Numbered from the stretch's first letter, positions 46,711 through 55,243 are shown. The stretch: DNA of 64,000 bases from an uncultured Clostridia bacterium (GCA_944384985.1 CALWVM010000003.1:62001-126000); one strand, 5' to 3'. Translations and numbers: made by a program. Notes: generated by a model not told the origin, from the letters alone.

Positions 46711-46788
46711 CGCGCCGACTTCCGCGGCGCGTCTCCTTTCTCCCACAAAGTCCTGACAAAACGAGGAGAGCGGGTCGCCCCACTCTCC
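46711..46788 (-). promoter_or_regulatory. structured 5' leader of rimP
   Basis: Two hairpins lie in the leader. GGAGAGTGGG/CCCGCTCTCC (46765-46788, one G-T pair, loop GCGA) is near the 5' end. CGCGCCG/CGGCGCG (46711-46731) lies between the ribosome site AAAGGAGA (46732-46739) and the ATG, shortening the effective spacing from 33 to about 12 bases when folded. Confidence 0.6.
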
Positions 46789-46815
46789 AATCGCAGCCTG
46801 TATTCTTACTTTGCC

Positions 46816-46844
46816 ATCATAGCACAAGTGCCCATAAATTGCAA
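46816..46844 (-). promoter_or_regulatory. promoter of the rimP-nusA-infB operon
   Basis: Minus strand TTGCAA (46839-46844), 17-base spacer, TATGAT (46816-46821). Confidence 0.7.
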
Positions 46845-46858
46845 GCCTTTTTTCCCGC

Positions 46859-47053
46859 TCACAGGTCGTCGGCGTCCTGCACGGGGTTTTCGGTGTGGTC
46901 CTTCGGCGTGCCGGTGTAGCTGCCGAGCACGTCGGTGCGGGCGGTCTCGGTGTCAAAGCCGTGCCAGATGTCGGCGATCTCCTCGGTGACCTCGCTGATC
47001 TTTTCGACCGCGCGCTGCGACGGTTTTTTATTCTTATCCTTTTCCTTTGGCAT
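46859..47053 (-). CDS. small acidic protein, unknown function
   Basis: A 64-residue soluble protein: a Lys-rich start (PKEKDKNKKPSQRAV), a predicted helix (EKISEVTEEIADIWHGF) and an acidic tail (TENPVQDADDL). AGGAG lies 8 bases before the ATG. It stands alone upstream of the rimP promoter, transcribed in the same direction. No family recognised. Confidence 0.65.
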   Translation of the reverse strand: MPKEKDKNKKPSQRAVEKISEVTEEIADIWHGFDTETARTDVLGSYTGTPKDHTENPVQDADDL

Positions 47054-47175
47054 TTTTGTGCTCCTTTCCGCTTTTGCGCGATTTCGGGCGTTCACCCAAA
47101 TTAGCTTTTGCGGAAAAGGCGCAAACATACGCACGCTTTCGGTTTTGCGCATCTAATATCTAACATCTAATACCT

Positions 47176-47203
47176 AAAACGGGCAGCCGAAGCTGCCCGT
47201 TTT
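47176..47203 (-). terminator. terminator of the rlmB-mgtC operon
   Basis: AAAACGGGCAGC / GCTGCCCGTTTT with loop CGAA, beginning at the mgtC stop codon. Confidence 0.88.
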
Positions 47204-47925
47204 CAGTCCAGATACACGTCTACGACGTTTTCGTCCGCCTGCAGGGTGGAGACGATGATCTTCAGTGCGTTGTCCGTTTTCGGGAAGATGATCGCCTTGA
47301 TCGTGGAGGTGTCCTTTTTTCTGCGGAACTTGGAATCGTTGTCGTAAAGGATCTCCATGGAGTGCACCACCGTGCCCGTGCGCTTGATGAGGCTGGAGAT
47401 CTTCGGTACCTGCTCGGCGAGGTCCTTGACCTCGATATACAGCGCCTTGCCTGCCTTGCCGCGGACAACGACTTTTTTGAGCGAATTGAGCGTCATATAG
47501 ATGACAAAGGTCGCGACCACGGCCCCCGTTACGAAGCCTGCGCCAACGGCGATGCCGATGCACGAGACCGCCCAGAGGCTTGCCGCCGTGGTAAGTCCCT
47601 TCACGGAAAAGCCCTCGCGCAAAATGGTGCCCGCGCCTAAAAAACCGATGCCGCTGACGACCTGCGCCGCCATACGGGTGATGTCTACGTTCGCCTGGTT
47701 CGCATAGGTTTTAGAGATGTATACGGAGGTCAGCATAATCAGCGTCGAACCGACCGCCACAAGGATGTGCGTGCGGAAACCCGCCGGACGGTGCGAGTGC
47801 TCGCGCTCAAAGCCGATGATGCCGCTGAGCAGGACACTTAAAGCCAGTTTCCACGCCGCGTCCAGCGCAAAGCGGAATTCCTGGTTGTTCCAAAGCCATA
47901 GCGCGGCTTCTTTGAGCCATTCCAT
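47203..47925 (-). CDS. mgtC: MgtC/SapB-family membrane protein
   Basis: A 240-residue protein. The membrane part has the family hallmark GFEREHSHRPAGFRTHILV, then GSTLIMLTSVYIS, VVSGIGFLGAGTILREG and GLTTAASLWAVSCIGIAVG. A cytoplasmic ACT-like domain follows (YIEVKDLAEQVPKIS, ADENVVDVYLD). MgtC proteins are linked to magnesium limitation, membrane potential and, in pathogens, survival in macrophages. AAAGGAGG precedes the start. It is 13 bases after a degenerate P-type ATPase gene. Confidence 0.92.
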   Translation of the reverse strand: MEWLKEAALWLWNNQEFRFALDAAWKLALSVLLSGIIGFEREHSHRPAGFRTHILVAVGSTLIMLTSVYISKTYANQANVDITRMAAQVVSGIGFLGAGTILREGFSVKGLTTAASLWAVSCIGIAVGAGFVTGAVVATFVIYMTLNSLKKVVVRGKAGKALYIEVKDLAEQVPKISSLIKRTGTVVHSMEILYDNDSKFRRKKDTSTIKAIIFPKTDNALKIIVSTLQADENVVDVYLD

Positions 47926-47938
47926 TGGGGCACCTCCT

Positions 47939-50900
47939 TTACACTTTTTTGAATTTCGGAATCAGCAGCACGATGGCCGCCCAGAACAGTTCGAATACCA
48001 GAAGCTCGGCAACGCCCGCCTGCCCGAGCCCCGAGAAAAAGCTGAGCACCGCCATGAGCAATACACTGAGCCCTACGCCGATGTAGAGCAGGACCTGTGA
48101 CAGGCGGTATTTTTCCTCAAGCACAAACGCCGCCAAAAACGCGCGCAGGGCAGCGGCGGTCGAGCCGCTGTGCAAAATTGCGCAGGGTTCCGCGCGCGGG
48201 GGCTCTTCGCAGAGCTCGCGGAACATATCACCCGCGACGGGATTGATGATCTTCACAAGGTTATGCGGCAGGTCAAAATACTGCTCCACAAGCCCTTCGG
48301 TAATGTTCGGGTCCGACGTGCGCAGCAAAATGGTCACACCGTATTTTTCGAGCCGCTGTAAATAGACGGAGATCTGCTTGTCGGACGCATACTCCACTAC
48401 GAACAGCGCGGCAGTCTTGCCCTCGACGGCGAGGTACAGCACCTGGCAGCCGTCTTTTTTGAACCGCTGTTCTTCTTCGCGCGACGGGGCGTCCACATTG
48501 TGCTTCAAAAGCAGGTCGCGGCTGCCCACGAGCACGCGCTGGTTATAGATCCAGCCCGAACAGCCGAGCCGTTCTTCATAGACCAGAGATTCAACAGGCG
48601 GCAGAATCTCGCGTTTGGAAAGAATGACTGCATCAAACACGTCGGAAAGCGTCCCGCCCGACTGGATGGTCATGGCGGCCGTGTACAAAAGCGCCTCGTC
48701 CACGCGCATCTTATGATAGGTCTTCATGCCGCACAGCCGGCACTGGCAGCCGTCGAACAGCTCGGCGGCATCGAGCACCACAGCGTTTGCCGTGACCGCA
48801 TCGAACGCGGCGTCATAGCTGCTCAAAAGCGAGTTCTGCGCACGCAGGCGGCGGTTGACGCTGCCAAACGCGGCGGCAGAACCCGGCACGGCGGCAAGCG
48901 GAAGTCCCACGAGCACCGTGGCGGCAATGGCGGAAACGCCGGCGAACACATCGTTGCGCACGAAGCTCGTCACAGCACCGATGAGAAAAGCGGCAATAAG
49001 CACCGCGGGGAGTGCGTTTGCGTATACATCGAAATCGCGGTTGTTGGTTTTGGAAACACGCACGAAATCCGACGGAAATGCGATCTTTCTGGAATAGCGC
49101 ACGTCCGGGTCCCCAAGCAAAAGCCCGCGCCCGATCTCAAACGCCGTCTCCGGCGACTCGATGCGCGCAACGCTCGAAAAGCGCCCGCTGCGTTCGGCGA
49201 CCATCATAAAGTCGGCAATATCTTCTTTCAGTTTGCGGTGTCGGCCCGCAAAATACAGGGTCAAAAGCAGAAACGCCGGCGCGGAATAGAGCGGGATTTC
49301 CGTCAGCCGTTCGGGATACGCCAAAGAGATGGCTGCCTGCGCGAGCGCGAACAGCAACGCAACGAACAGGCCGGTTTCCGCCGTTACGCGGCGGCGCGCC
49401 ATCCCGACAAATGCCGTTTTCAACTGCGGCAGGCAAATGAGGAACCCGCCAAACAGCAGCACCAGATGCAGGGCACTGTACACTGCGGGGCTACCACCCA
49501 AAAGGGCAAAGCTCCCCGTATATTGCACGAGCAGCGCCGACGCGGCAGCAGCAAGCAAAAACACAAGGCTCAGCCACAGGCGCACGGTAAAGCCGCGTTT
49601 TTCCGAAAGAAAAATATCAAAAACCGCTTGTGCGTCTTTCGGTCCGTAAAACTCACGAAGCACCCGCACCGGCTCGTTGTCGGGCTTCGGCACGCGGCGT
49701 CTGCGGCGGCGAGACGTTTGTGCGTCTTCGGGCGGTACGTCTTCATCGAAATCCGCAGCATCCGCCTGCGGCACATCGGGTATGGCGCGGGTTCGCGCGT
49801 CATCCTCGTCTGTCGGCTCGTCGTCAACCGGCGCTTCCCCTGCGGCAGGCGCGTCGTCCGCTGTCTCCAGCCCCGGAAACAGACGGAATCCCTTCGCCCG
49901 CTCGCGGCGGCGCACACGAAGCGAGCGTTCCGCCGTCTCCTCGTCGATCTGCTCCACGGGATCTTCGCGGTTGTCAAAGCCTTCCAGCACCATCTGATTT
50001 TCCAGCTGCTCGTCCGCATCCGCCTGCGGCGCGGCGTAGGCTTTTAAATCACCCGCCTGCACGTCCGATTTCTCCTGCTCGGCCTTCAAAACCGCTTCGG
50101 GCGTTACGAGGGTCGGGATCGCTTCCAGTTCGCCTTGGGCTGCCGACCCCGACTTCCGCACGATCACGCCGGGCTTTTCGATCGTCTTCGGCGGCAACTG
50201 TTCCAAAAGCCGCCTGTGGTCCTGCGTCTTTTCAAGGTTCTGCTGCGGCCGGTTCAAAAAACGGTCGCGCTGGGCATCCGTTTCCATGACATGCCGTTTG
50301 GGCACAGGATCGAACTCACCCGTCGTGGTGCGTAAGACACGGTTGCCGATTTGATGCTCGATCCCGCTGTTATGTACGGCATGGGACTCCACTTCGTTGA
50401 ATACGCGGGTCTTTTCAATAGAGATCTGCCCCGGCAGCGCCTCGGGCGGGGTCTCCTGCGCCTCTTCCTGCGGTTTTTCCGCCTGCGGGGTCGCGCCCGC
50501 AAGCAAAGGTTCGACTTCGCCGTCTTCCGCCTCTGCGCGCGGCGGTCTGTCTGAATGTGCATGGGGTTTTGCTTCGGGCGACGATTCTTCGGCAGTTTCC
50601 AGCATGGCGGCGCGGCGCGCCGCCTCCTTTAAGGACGTCCGCTTTTTCGGCGGCTGCTCCACCGGTTTTTCCGGCGCCGGCTTTTCGGAAGGCTGTGCGC
50701 CGGCTGGCACTTTCACTTGCGCCTTTGGCGCAGACGGTTCGGTATGCGCGGCCTTGCGCGGCGGCTCGGTGGGTTCGGGATGCGTCGCATTAGGCGTTTC
50801 GGGGCGCGGCGAAGCCGCCCTGCCGTTTTGTGCGGCGGGCTTTTCTTCATCGGCAAGCAGCGCGTCCACTTCGGAAAGCGACCAGACCTTGCTCCCTTTT

Positions 50901-50974
50901 TCGCCGTGCAGGTGCTTGACGTCGTCTAAAATCTTATCCACCGCAAGCCCCGACAGGATATCCTTTTGCGACAT
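47939..50974 (-). CDS. degenerate P-type (P1B-like) ATPase with long disordered N-terminus
   Basis: A 1011-residue protein. Residues 1-435 are Pro/Ala/Glu-rich and predicted disordered, ending in a basic run SRRRRRRVPKP. Residues 465-1008 have eight membrane segments in the order 4+2+2, the topology of P1B heavy-metal ATPases. Where such pumps have DKTGT this protein reads VVLDAAELF (D735). The actuator TGE, the Cys-Pro-Cys segment and the GDGxND hinge are absent. Yet N-domain-like NQRVLVGSRDLL (811-822), YLAVEGK, LLRTSDPN (like TGDN, 883-890) and HSGST (935-939) remain aligned in order. It should therefore not pump by the normal cycle. Three bases after rlmB and 13 before mgtC. Confidence 0.8.
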   Translation of the reverse strand: MSQKDILSGLAVDKILDDVKHLHGEKGSKVWSLSEVDALLADEEKPAAQNGRAASPRPETPNATHPEPTEPPRKAAHTEPSAPKAQVKVPAGAQPSEKPAPEKPVEQPPKKRTSLKEAARRAAMLETAEESSPEAKPHAHSDRPPRAEAEDGEVEPLLAGATPQAEKPQEEAQETPPEALPGQISIEKTRVFNEVESHAVHNSGIEHQIGNRVLRTTTGEFDPVPKRHVMETDAQRDRFLNRPQQNLEKTQDHRRLLEQLPPKTIEKPGVIVRKSGSAAQGELEAIPTLVTPEAVLKAEQEKSDVQAGDLKAYAAPQADADEQLENQMVLEGFDNREDPVEQIDEETAERSLRVRRRERAKGFRLFPGLETADDAPAAGEAPVDDEPTDEDDARTRAIPDVPQADAADFDEDVPPEDAQTSRRRRRRVPKPDNEPVRVLREFYGPKDAQAVFDIFLSEKRGFTVRLWLSLVFLLAAAASALLVQYTGSFALLGGSPAVYSALHLVLLFGGFLICLPQLKTAFVGMARRRVTAETGLFVALLFALAQAAISLAYPERLTEIPLYSAPAFLLLTLYFAGRHRKLKEDIADFMMVAERSGRFSSVARIESPETAFEIGRGLLLGDPDVRYSRKIAFPSDFVRVSKTNNRDFDVYANALPAVLIAAFLIGAVTSFVRNDVFAGVSAIAATVLVGLPLAAVPGSAAAFGSVNRRLRAQNSLLSSYDAAFDAVTANAVVLDAAELFDGCQCRLCGMKTYHKMRVDEALLYTAAMTIQSGGTLSDVFDAVILSKREILPPVESLVYEERLGCSGWIYNQRVLVGSRDLLLKHNVDAPSREEEQRFKKDGCQVLYLAVEGKTAALFVVEYASDKQISVYLQRLEKYGVTILLRTSDPNITEGLVEQYFDLPHNLVKIINPVAGDMFRELCEEPPRAEPCAILHSGSTAAALRAFLAAFVLEEKYRLSQVLLYIGVGLSVLLMAVLSFFSGLGQAGVAELLVFELFWAAIVLLIPKFKKV

Positions 50975-50977
50975 GGT

Positions 50978-51739
50978 TTACACCTCAGCCTCCAGAGATC
51001 TGCGCGAAGAAATTTCATATAGCAAAATGCCCGCCGCCACCGAGGCGTTGAGCGAATTGATCTTCCCCTTCATGGGCAAAGAAACGATAAAATCGCATTT
51101 TTCCCGCACGAGCCGCCCGAGGCCCTTGCCCTCTGCGCCGACCACCAGCGCGACGCCGCCGGAAAAATCCGTTTGTTTGTAGTCCGTTCCGTCCATATCC
51201 GCGCCGTAGACCCAGCAACCGTGCGCTTTAAGCTCATCGAGCGCCGCCGGGAGATTCGGCACGCGGGCGACACGGATGTACTCGAGCGCACCCGCCGAGG
51301 TCTTGCCGACCGTGGCGGAAAGCGAAGCGCTGCGGCGTTTGGGGATAATCACCCCGTGCGCACCCGCCGCTTCCGCAGTGCGTAAGATCGCGCCGAGGTT
51401 GTGGGGGTCCTCCAGTTCGTCGCAGACGACCACAAACGGCGGCTCGCCCCGCTCTTCGGCAACGGCGAGGATCTCTTCCAAAGTCGCATAGGTGTGCGCC
51501 GCGGCAAACGCCGCCACGCCCTGATGGTTCGCGCCATCGCAGAGCGCATCGAGCTTTTTGCGGTCCGTCTCCTTAACGACTGCACCGTTTTCGCGGCACG
51601 CCGCCATCAAGCGGCGGACAGCCGGGGCGTGCTCCCCGCGCAGCACGTAGAGCGTGTCGATCGCGCGGCCCGCCCGCAGCGCTTCCGCTACGGCGTTGCG
51701 CCCGATGATGAGATCTTCGTTTTTCGCATTCCGCTGCAT
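50978..51739 (-). CDS. rlmB: 23S rRNA 2'-O-methyltransferase, TrmH/SpoU family (RlmB-like)
   Basis: A 253-residue SPOUT enzyme that methylates a guanosine ribose in 23S rRNA. It has the N-terminal substrate-binding domain (IIGRNAVAEALRAGRAIDTLYV) and the knotted domain (CDELEDPHNLGAILRTAEAAG, VVGAEGKGLGRLV, SLPMKGKINSLNASVAAGILLYE). The ATG at 51739 with AAAGGAG 7 bases upstream is preferred to the ATG at 51760, which precedes that site. First gene of the operon with the degenerate ATPase and mgtC. Confidence 0.93.
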   Translation of the reverse strand: MQRNAKNEDLIIGRNAVAEALRAGRAIDTLYVLRGEHAPAVRRLMAACRENGAVVKETDRKKLDALCDGANHQGVAAFAAAHTYATLEEILAVAEERGEPPFVVVCDELEDPHNLGAILRTAEAAGAHGVIIPKRRSASLSATVGKTSAGALEYIRVARVPNLPAALDELKAHGCWVYGADMDGTDYKQTDFSGGVALVVGAEGKGLGRLVREKCDFIVSLPMKGKINSLNASVAAGILLYEISSRRSLEAEV

Positions 51740-51786
51740 AGTCCGCTCCTTTGACGCCATTGCGAAATGGGTATAGTTATTATAAG

Positions 51787-51815
51787 ATTATACCATATCT
51801 TGTGTGCTTGTACAA
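51787..51815 (-). promoter_or_regulatory. promoter of the rlmB operon
   Basis: Minus strand TTGTAC (51810-51815), 17-base spacer, TATAAT (51787-51792). Confidence 0.75.
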
Positions 51816-51864
51816 CCATTTTTTCTGCCGGTTTTTGGCGGCGCAGGCATGCCACCGCCGTAAA

Positions 51865-51893
51865 TTGACAGCGCGGAAGATTTTGGATAGAAT
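51865..51893 (+). promoter_or_regulatory. promoter of the GNAT acetyltransferase gene
   Basis: TTGACA (51865-51870), 17-base spacer, TAGAAT (51888-51893). The -10 box covers an ATG that would otherwise look like a start codon, so translation must begin downstream. Confidence 0.7.
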
Positions 51894-51918
51894 GGAAGAA
51901 AAAAAGGGGGCGCTCGAT

Positions 51919-52410
51919 GTGTTCGAATACAGAAAAGCAACTGAAAAAGTGCTTTGCCGCCTTTGGAACCGGAACATTCGGATGCACCCGTTCGACCGCC
52001 GTTACCGCGCGTGGAAGCAGGACTTCCTGCGGATGAACCGGGATGGCACAGGCGCAACTTTCGCAATCCTGTACAATGAGGCGCCTGTCGGCGAGGGAAC
52101 GCTTCTGTTTTCGCCGCAGTGTACCGCAATCCGCGGGCGGGAATGGCTTGCCGACGGCGTACGCACGGCAAACATAAACGCCCTGCGCATTCGCAAAGCT
52201 TACGAAGGGCAGGGCCACGTTTCGGCGCTCATGAAAGAAATGGAGCGGTATGCCGCCGAACAGGGGGTTGTGCGCCTGACCATCGGCGTCGCCGCGCCGG
52301 AAGCGCGCACCCGCGCCATTTACCGGCACTGGGGCTACACGGAATTTTTGAGAGAAACGGTCGAGGATGGCGATACAGTGCTGTACTATGCCAAAACGCT
52401 GTCCGCGTAG
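51919..52410 (+). CDS. GNAT-family N-acetyltransferase
   Basis: A 163-residue acetyl-CoA-dependent acyltransferase. Visible are the substrate region (FRKAT-like FEYRKATEKVL), NALRIRKAYEGQGHVSALMKEM (acetyl-CoA-binding pyrophosphate loop, here RKAYEGQGH) and the C-terminal ARTRAIYRHWGYTEF. The GTG at 51919 is 8 bases after AAAGGGGG and fits the promoter position; an ATG at 51892 lies inside the -10 box. Substrate unknown. Divergent from rlmB. Confidence 0.85.
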   Translation: MFEYRKATEKVLCRLWNRNIRMHPFDRRYRAWKQDFLRMNRDGTGATFAILYNEAPVGEGTLLFSPQCTAIRGREWLADGVRTANINALRIRKAYEGQGHVSALMKEMERYAAEQGVVRLTIGVAAPEARTRAIYRHWGYTEFLRETVEDGDTVLYYAKTLSA

Positions 52411-52412
52411 AG

Positions 52413-52560
52413 CGTATGGGATAGGGCGATTCCGTTTTGCCCCCGCCCTACACGGTTTCTGCAAACTTCCGCCTTTCGCAAAATTCCCTGCCGCATTTCT
52501 GGCGCCTAATATCTGATGTCCGCACTCTGATCTACGGACAAGCCGCAAGGGCTTTCCCTA
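52413..52560. repeat. intergenic repeat-like sequence (copy 1)
   Basis: A gene-free stretch with GATAGGGCG...CCCCCGCCCTAC, CGCAAAATTCCCTGCCGCATTTCTGG and CTAATATCTGATGTCCGCACTCTG-type words that reappear in similar order at 60010-60207. Reported as a possible dispersed intergenic repeat. Confidence 0.5.
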
Positions 52561-52581
52561 CGGCACGCACATAACGCGCCT

Positions 52582-52628
52582 AAAAGCAAGAACGGTCCCG
52601 TATGGTAACGGAACCGTCTTTTGCTTTT
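52582..52628. terminator. bidirectional terminator between GNAT gene and phoR
   Basis: A near-perfect stem AAAAGCAAGAACGGTCCCGT / ACGGAACCGTCTTTTGCTTTT with a 6-base loop. Confidence 0.88.
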
Positions 52629-52650
52629 TGTTTATTCTTTTTCTCTCGCC

Positions 52651-53889
52651 TCACGCGCGAAACAACACACGGATGGTCGTGCCCACGCCCGGGGTGCTTT
52701 CCACGGAAAGCTGTGCGTCGTGCAGCTCGGCATCGTGCTTGACGATGGAAAGCCCGAGCCCCGTGCCGCCGGTGTCCTTGGAATGGCTTTTGTCCACGCG
52801 GTAAAACCGCTCGAAAATGCGCCCGAGGTGTTCTTCGGCGATGCCGATGCCATCGTCGGAGACGGAAAGCTGCGGTCTGCCGTCCACCGTTTCCAGCACG
52901 ACACGCACCCCGCCGCCCGGGCGGTTATAGGCAATGGCGTTGTCACAAAGGTTGTGCACCATTTCGTAAAGCGCGGGTTCAAACCCGTTGACCACCGTTT
53001 CCCCACCCGAAAGCGCGAGCGTCACCTGCGATTTTTCGGCTTTTGCGGCAAGCTCGCCGAGCACCGCTTCGCACAGCGCGTGCAGCTCGACGGGCGCAAA
53101 TTCCGCACGCAATTCGTCTTCATCCAGCCGCGAGAGCTTGATGATGTCCTCAATGAGCGTCAAAAGCCGGGCGGCCTCCTTGCGGATGCGTCCCGCAAAT
53201 TTCGGGATGTCCTCCGGCTTTACAAGCCCGTTGCCGATGATCTCGGCGTAACCGAGGATCGAGGTCAGCGGCGTTTTCAACTCATGTGAGACGTTGGCGG
53301 AAAATTCGCGGCGCATTTTTTTGGAAAGCTCTGCATCCGTGACGTCCACAATGAACAGCACGGCGGCGGTGTTTTCCTCCGTGCCCGCCGCGGGCGCCGC
53401 CGACAGCGAATAGACCCGCCCCGCGCGCTTCATTTTTTTGGTTTTCGTTTTGCCTGCCAGTGCGCTTTCCACCACGGAAAGGTAGTGCTTGTCGCGGCTG
53501 AGCGACCGATAGCCGCCCGTCGCGTCGCCCGCCAGGATCTCGCGTGCGGCGGGATTGGCAGAGACGATCGAACCGTCGGCAGCGAATACGACCAGCCCGT
53601 CGGGCATGCCGGCGACGATCGCGTTGAACTCCTCTACGCTCTGCGCAAGCTGTTTTTCGCGGTTTGCGGCTTCCGCATCATGCGCTTTCAACTGCTTCGC
53701 GTAATCCGCTTCCAGCTTGAAGCAATAGCGCATGAGCGCCAGCATCATGCAGGAAAACAGCGCCAAAACGCCCGCGCACACCAAAGCCCAAACATCATAG
53801 AGCGGCAGCGCCAAAAGGATGAGTCCCGCGATACCGGGCAGCAGCGCTACGATATAGGTCAAAACGATTTTCATCGGGCCTTGTCGCAT
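52651..53889 (-). CDS. phoR: phosphate-regulon sensor histidine kinase PhoR
   Basis: A 412-residue membrane kinase with two N-terminal membrane segments (IVLTYIVALLPGIAGLILL, VWALVCAGVLALFSCMMLAL), a PAS domain (FNAIVAGMPDGLVVFAADG), H-box VSHELKTPLTSILGYAEI, N-box HNLCDNAIAYNRPGGG, and G-boxes SDDGIGIAEEHL and GGTGLGLSIVKH. It has no large external sensor domain, as expected where PstSCAB-PhoU provides the signal. The start shares one base with the phoP stop (TGATG). Last gene of the pst operon. Confidence 0.93.
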   Translation of the reverse strand: MRQGPMKIVLTYIVALLPGIAGLILLALPLYDVWALVCAGVLALFSCMMLALMRYCFKLEADYAKQLKAHDAEAANREKQLAQSVEEFNAIVAGMPDGLVVFAADGSIVSANPAAREILAGDATGGYRSLSRDKHYLSVVESALAGKTKTKKMKRAGRVYSLSAAPAAGTEENTAAVLFIVDVTDAELSKKMRREFSANVSHELKTPLTSILGYAEIIGNGLVKPEDIPKFAGRIRKEAARLLTLIEDIIKLSRLDEDELRAEFAPVELHALCEAVLGELAAKAEKSQVTLALSGGETVVNGFEPALYEMVHNLCDNAIAYNRPGGGVRVVLETVDGRPQLSVSDDGIGIAEEHLGRIFERFYRVDKSHSKDTGGTGLGLSIVKHDAELHDAQLSVESTPGVGTTIRVLFRA

Positions 53890-54563
53890 CAGCCTTCACC
53901 GCCGATCCGATAGCCGACGCCGCGGACGGTCTCGACATATTTGCCGGCGTCGCCGAGCTTTGCGCGCAGGGTGCGGATATGTACGTCGGCGGTGCGCGTC
54001 TCGCCGTCGAAATCATAGCCCCAGATCTTTTCAAGCAGCATGTCGCGCGTGAGTGCAATGCCCTCGTTTTGCAAAAGGTACTTGAGCAGGGCAAATTCTT
54101 TATAGGTCAATTCCACCGGGCTGCCGTCCACATACACGCGGTGCGTTTTGACGTTGAGCTCTATGGGTCCGCAGCGATAGATCTCGCCGTCTTCACGGCG
54201 CTGGGAACGCCGCAGCACGGCGCGCACACGCGAGACGGTCTCCATCATGCCGAAAGGCTTGGTGATGTAGTCGTCCGCGCCGCAGTCGAGCCCCTTGACC
54301 TTGTCGTATTCCGAGCCTTTCGCGGTCAGCAGGATCACGGGAATGTCTTTGGTGGCGTCCGCTTCGCGCAGCTTCTTGAGAATCGAGATGCCGTCCTCGC
54401 CGGGCAGCATGATGTCCAGAAGGATCAGCTCCGGGCGTTCGGCTTTTATGGCGGCGAACAGCGCCTCGCCGTTTTCGAAGCCGCGCGCTTCGTATCCGGT
54501 GCTTTGCAGCGTATAAACGACCAGTTCGCGTATGCTTTTGTCGTCCTCGGCGTAATAGATCAT
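53889..54563 (-). CDS. phoP: phosphate-regulon response regulator (PhoP/PhoB)
   Basis: A 224-residue OmpR/PhoB-type regulator. The receiver has YYAEDDKSIRELVVYTL, acceptor LLDIMLPGEDG, VILLTAKGSE and DDYITKPFG; the winged helix has LTYKEFALLKYLLQNEG, GETRTADVHIRTLRAKL and TVRGVGYRIGG. Its start overlaps phoU as ATGA. With PhoR it should activate the pst genes when phosphate is low. Confidence 0.93.
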   Translation of the reverse strand: MIYYAEDDKSIRELVVYTLQSTGYEARGFENGEALFAAIKAERPELILLDIMLPGEDGISILKKLREADATKDIPVILLTAKGSEYDKVKGLDCGADDYITKPFGMMETVSRVRAVLRRSQRREDGEIYRCGPIELNVKTHRVYVDGSPVELTYKEFALLKYLLQNEGIALTRDMLLEKIWGYDFDGETRTADVHIRTLRAKLGDAGKYVETVRGVGYRIGGEG

Positions 54564-55243
54564 ACGTTTCCTTTCTCTTCGGGCGGCGCTTCCTGCGCGT
54601 CATCGGGGCGCTTGCCCGTCACGGTGAACAGCGCCCATTCGGCGATGTTTTCGGCGTGGTCGCCGATGCGTTCGAGGTATTTGGCGACCATCAAAAGATC
54701 CACCGCTTCCTCGCCGCCGGCGGGATTTTGGGAGATCATGTCAATTATATCACGCCGCAGCTTGAAAAACAAGCGATCCACCGCATCATCCGCCGCAAGC
54801 ACGGCGCGCGCCTTTGCCGCATCCTCGTGCACAAACGCGTCGATGCTCTCGTCCACCATCGATTTGACGGCGTCCGCCATTTTGGTGATATGCCGTTCGC
54901 TTGCGGGGTCCTCCGGCAGGCGGAAGTGGCGCGTGATCTCGGCGATGTCCGCCGCCTGGTCGCCGATGCGCTCCATATCCGTAATCATTTTAAGCGCTGC
55001 GGAGATGTGCCGCAGATCACTCGCCACGGGCTGCTGCTGCAGCAAAAGGCGCAGACAGAGCTCCTCGATCTCACGCTCCATGCGGTCCACCTCGCGGTCG
55101 CCGCGCACCACCTGCTTTGCCGCTTCGCGGTTGGCGGAAAGCAGCGCGCGCACCGCTTCGGCAATGGCCTCTTCACAAAGATCGCCCATGGCGATCATAT
55201 CCTCATGTAATCTGGAAAGCTGTTGTTCAAACCGGCTTCGCAT
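54560..55243 (-). CDS. phoU: phosphate signalling complex protein PhoU
   Basis: A 227-residue all-helical negative regulator linking PstSCAB to PhoR. Two PhoU repeats are seen with the metal-binding signatures EVDRMEREIEELCLRLLL and DAVDRLFFKLRRDII, and the paired MERIGDQAADIAE and LERIGDHAENIAEW motifs. The C-terminus is slightly extended by an acidic tail. Its start overlaps the pstB stop by one base. Confidence 0.96.
   Translation of the reverse strand: MRSRFEQQLSRLHEDMIAMGDLCEEAIAEAVRALLSANREAAKQVVRGDREVDRMEREIEELCLRLLLQQQPVASDLRHISAALKMITDMERIGDQAADIAEITRHFRLPEDPASERHITKMADAVKSMVDESIDAFVHEDAAKARAVLAADDAVDRLFFKLRRDIIDMISQNPAGGEEAVDLLMVAKYLERIGDHAENIAEWALFTVTGKRPDDAQEAPPEEKGNV

Noticed and set aside
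48500-50047. A 515-codon open frame antisense to the degenerate ATPase gene
   Set aside because: Same strand-shadow effect, with a basic low-complexity product; the opposite strand has membrane segments, a ribosome site and tight operon spacing.
51892-51918. ATG start for the GNAT gene at 51892
   Set aside because: It overlaps the -10 box of a consensus promoter (TAGAAT, 51888-51893), so it would not be in the transcript; GTG at 51919 has a good ribosome site.
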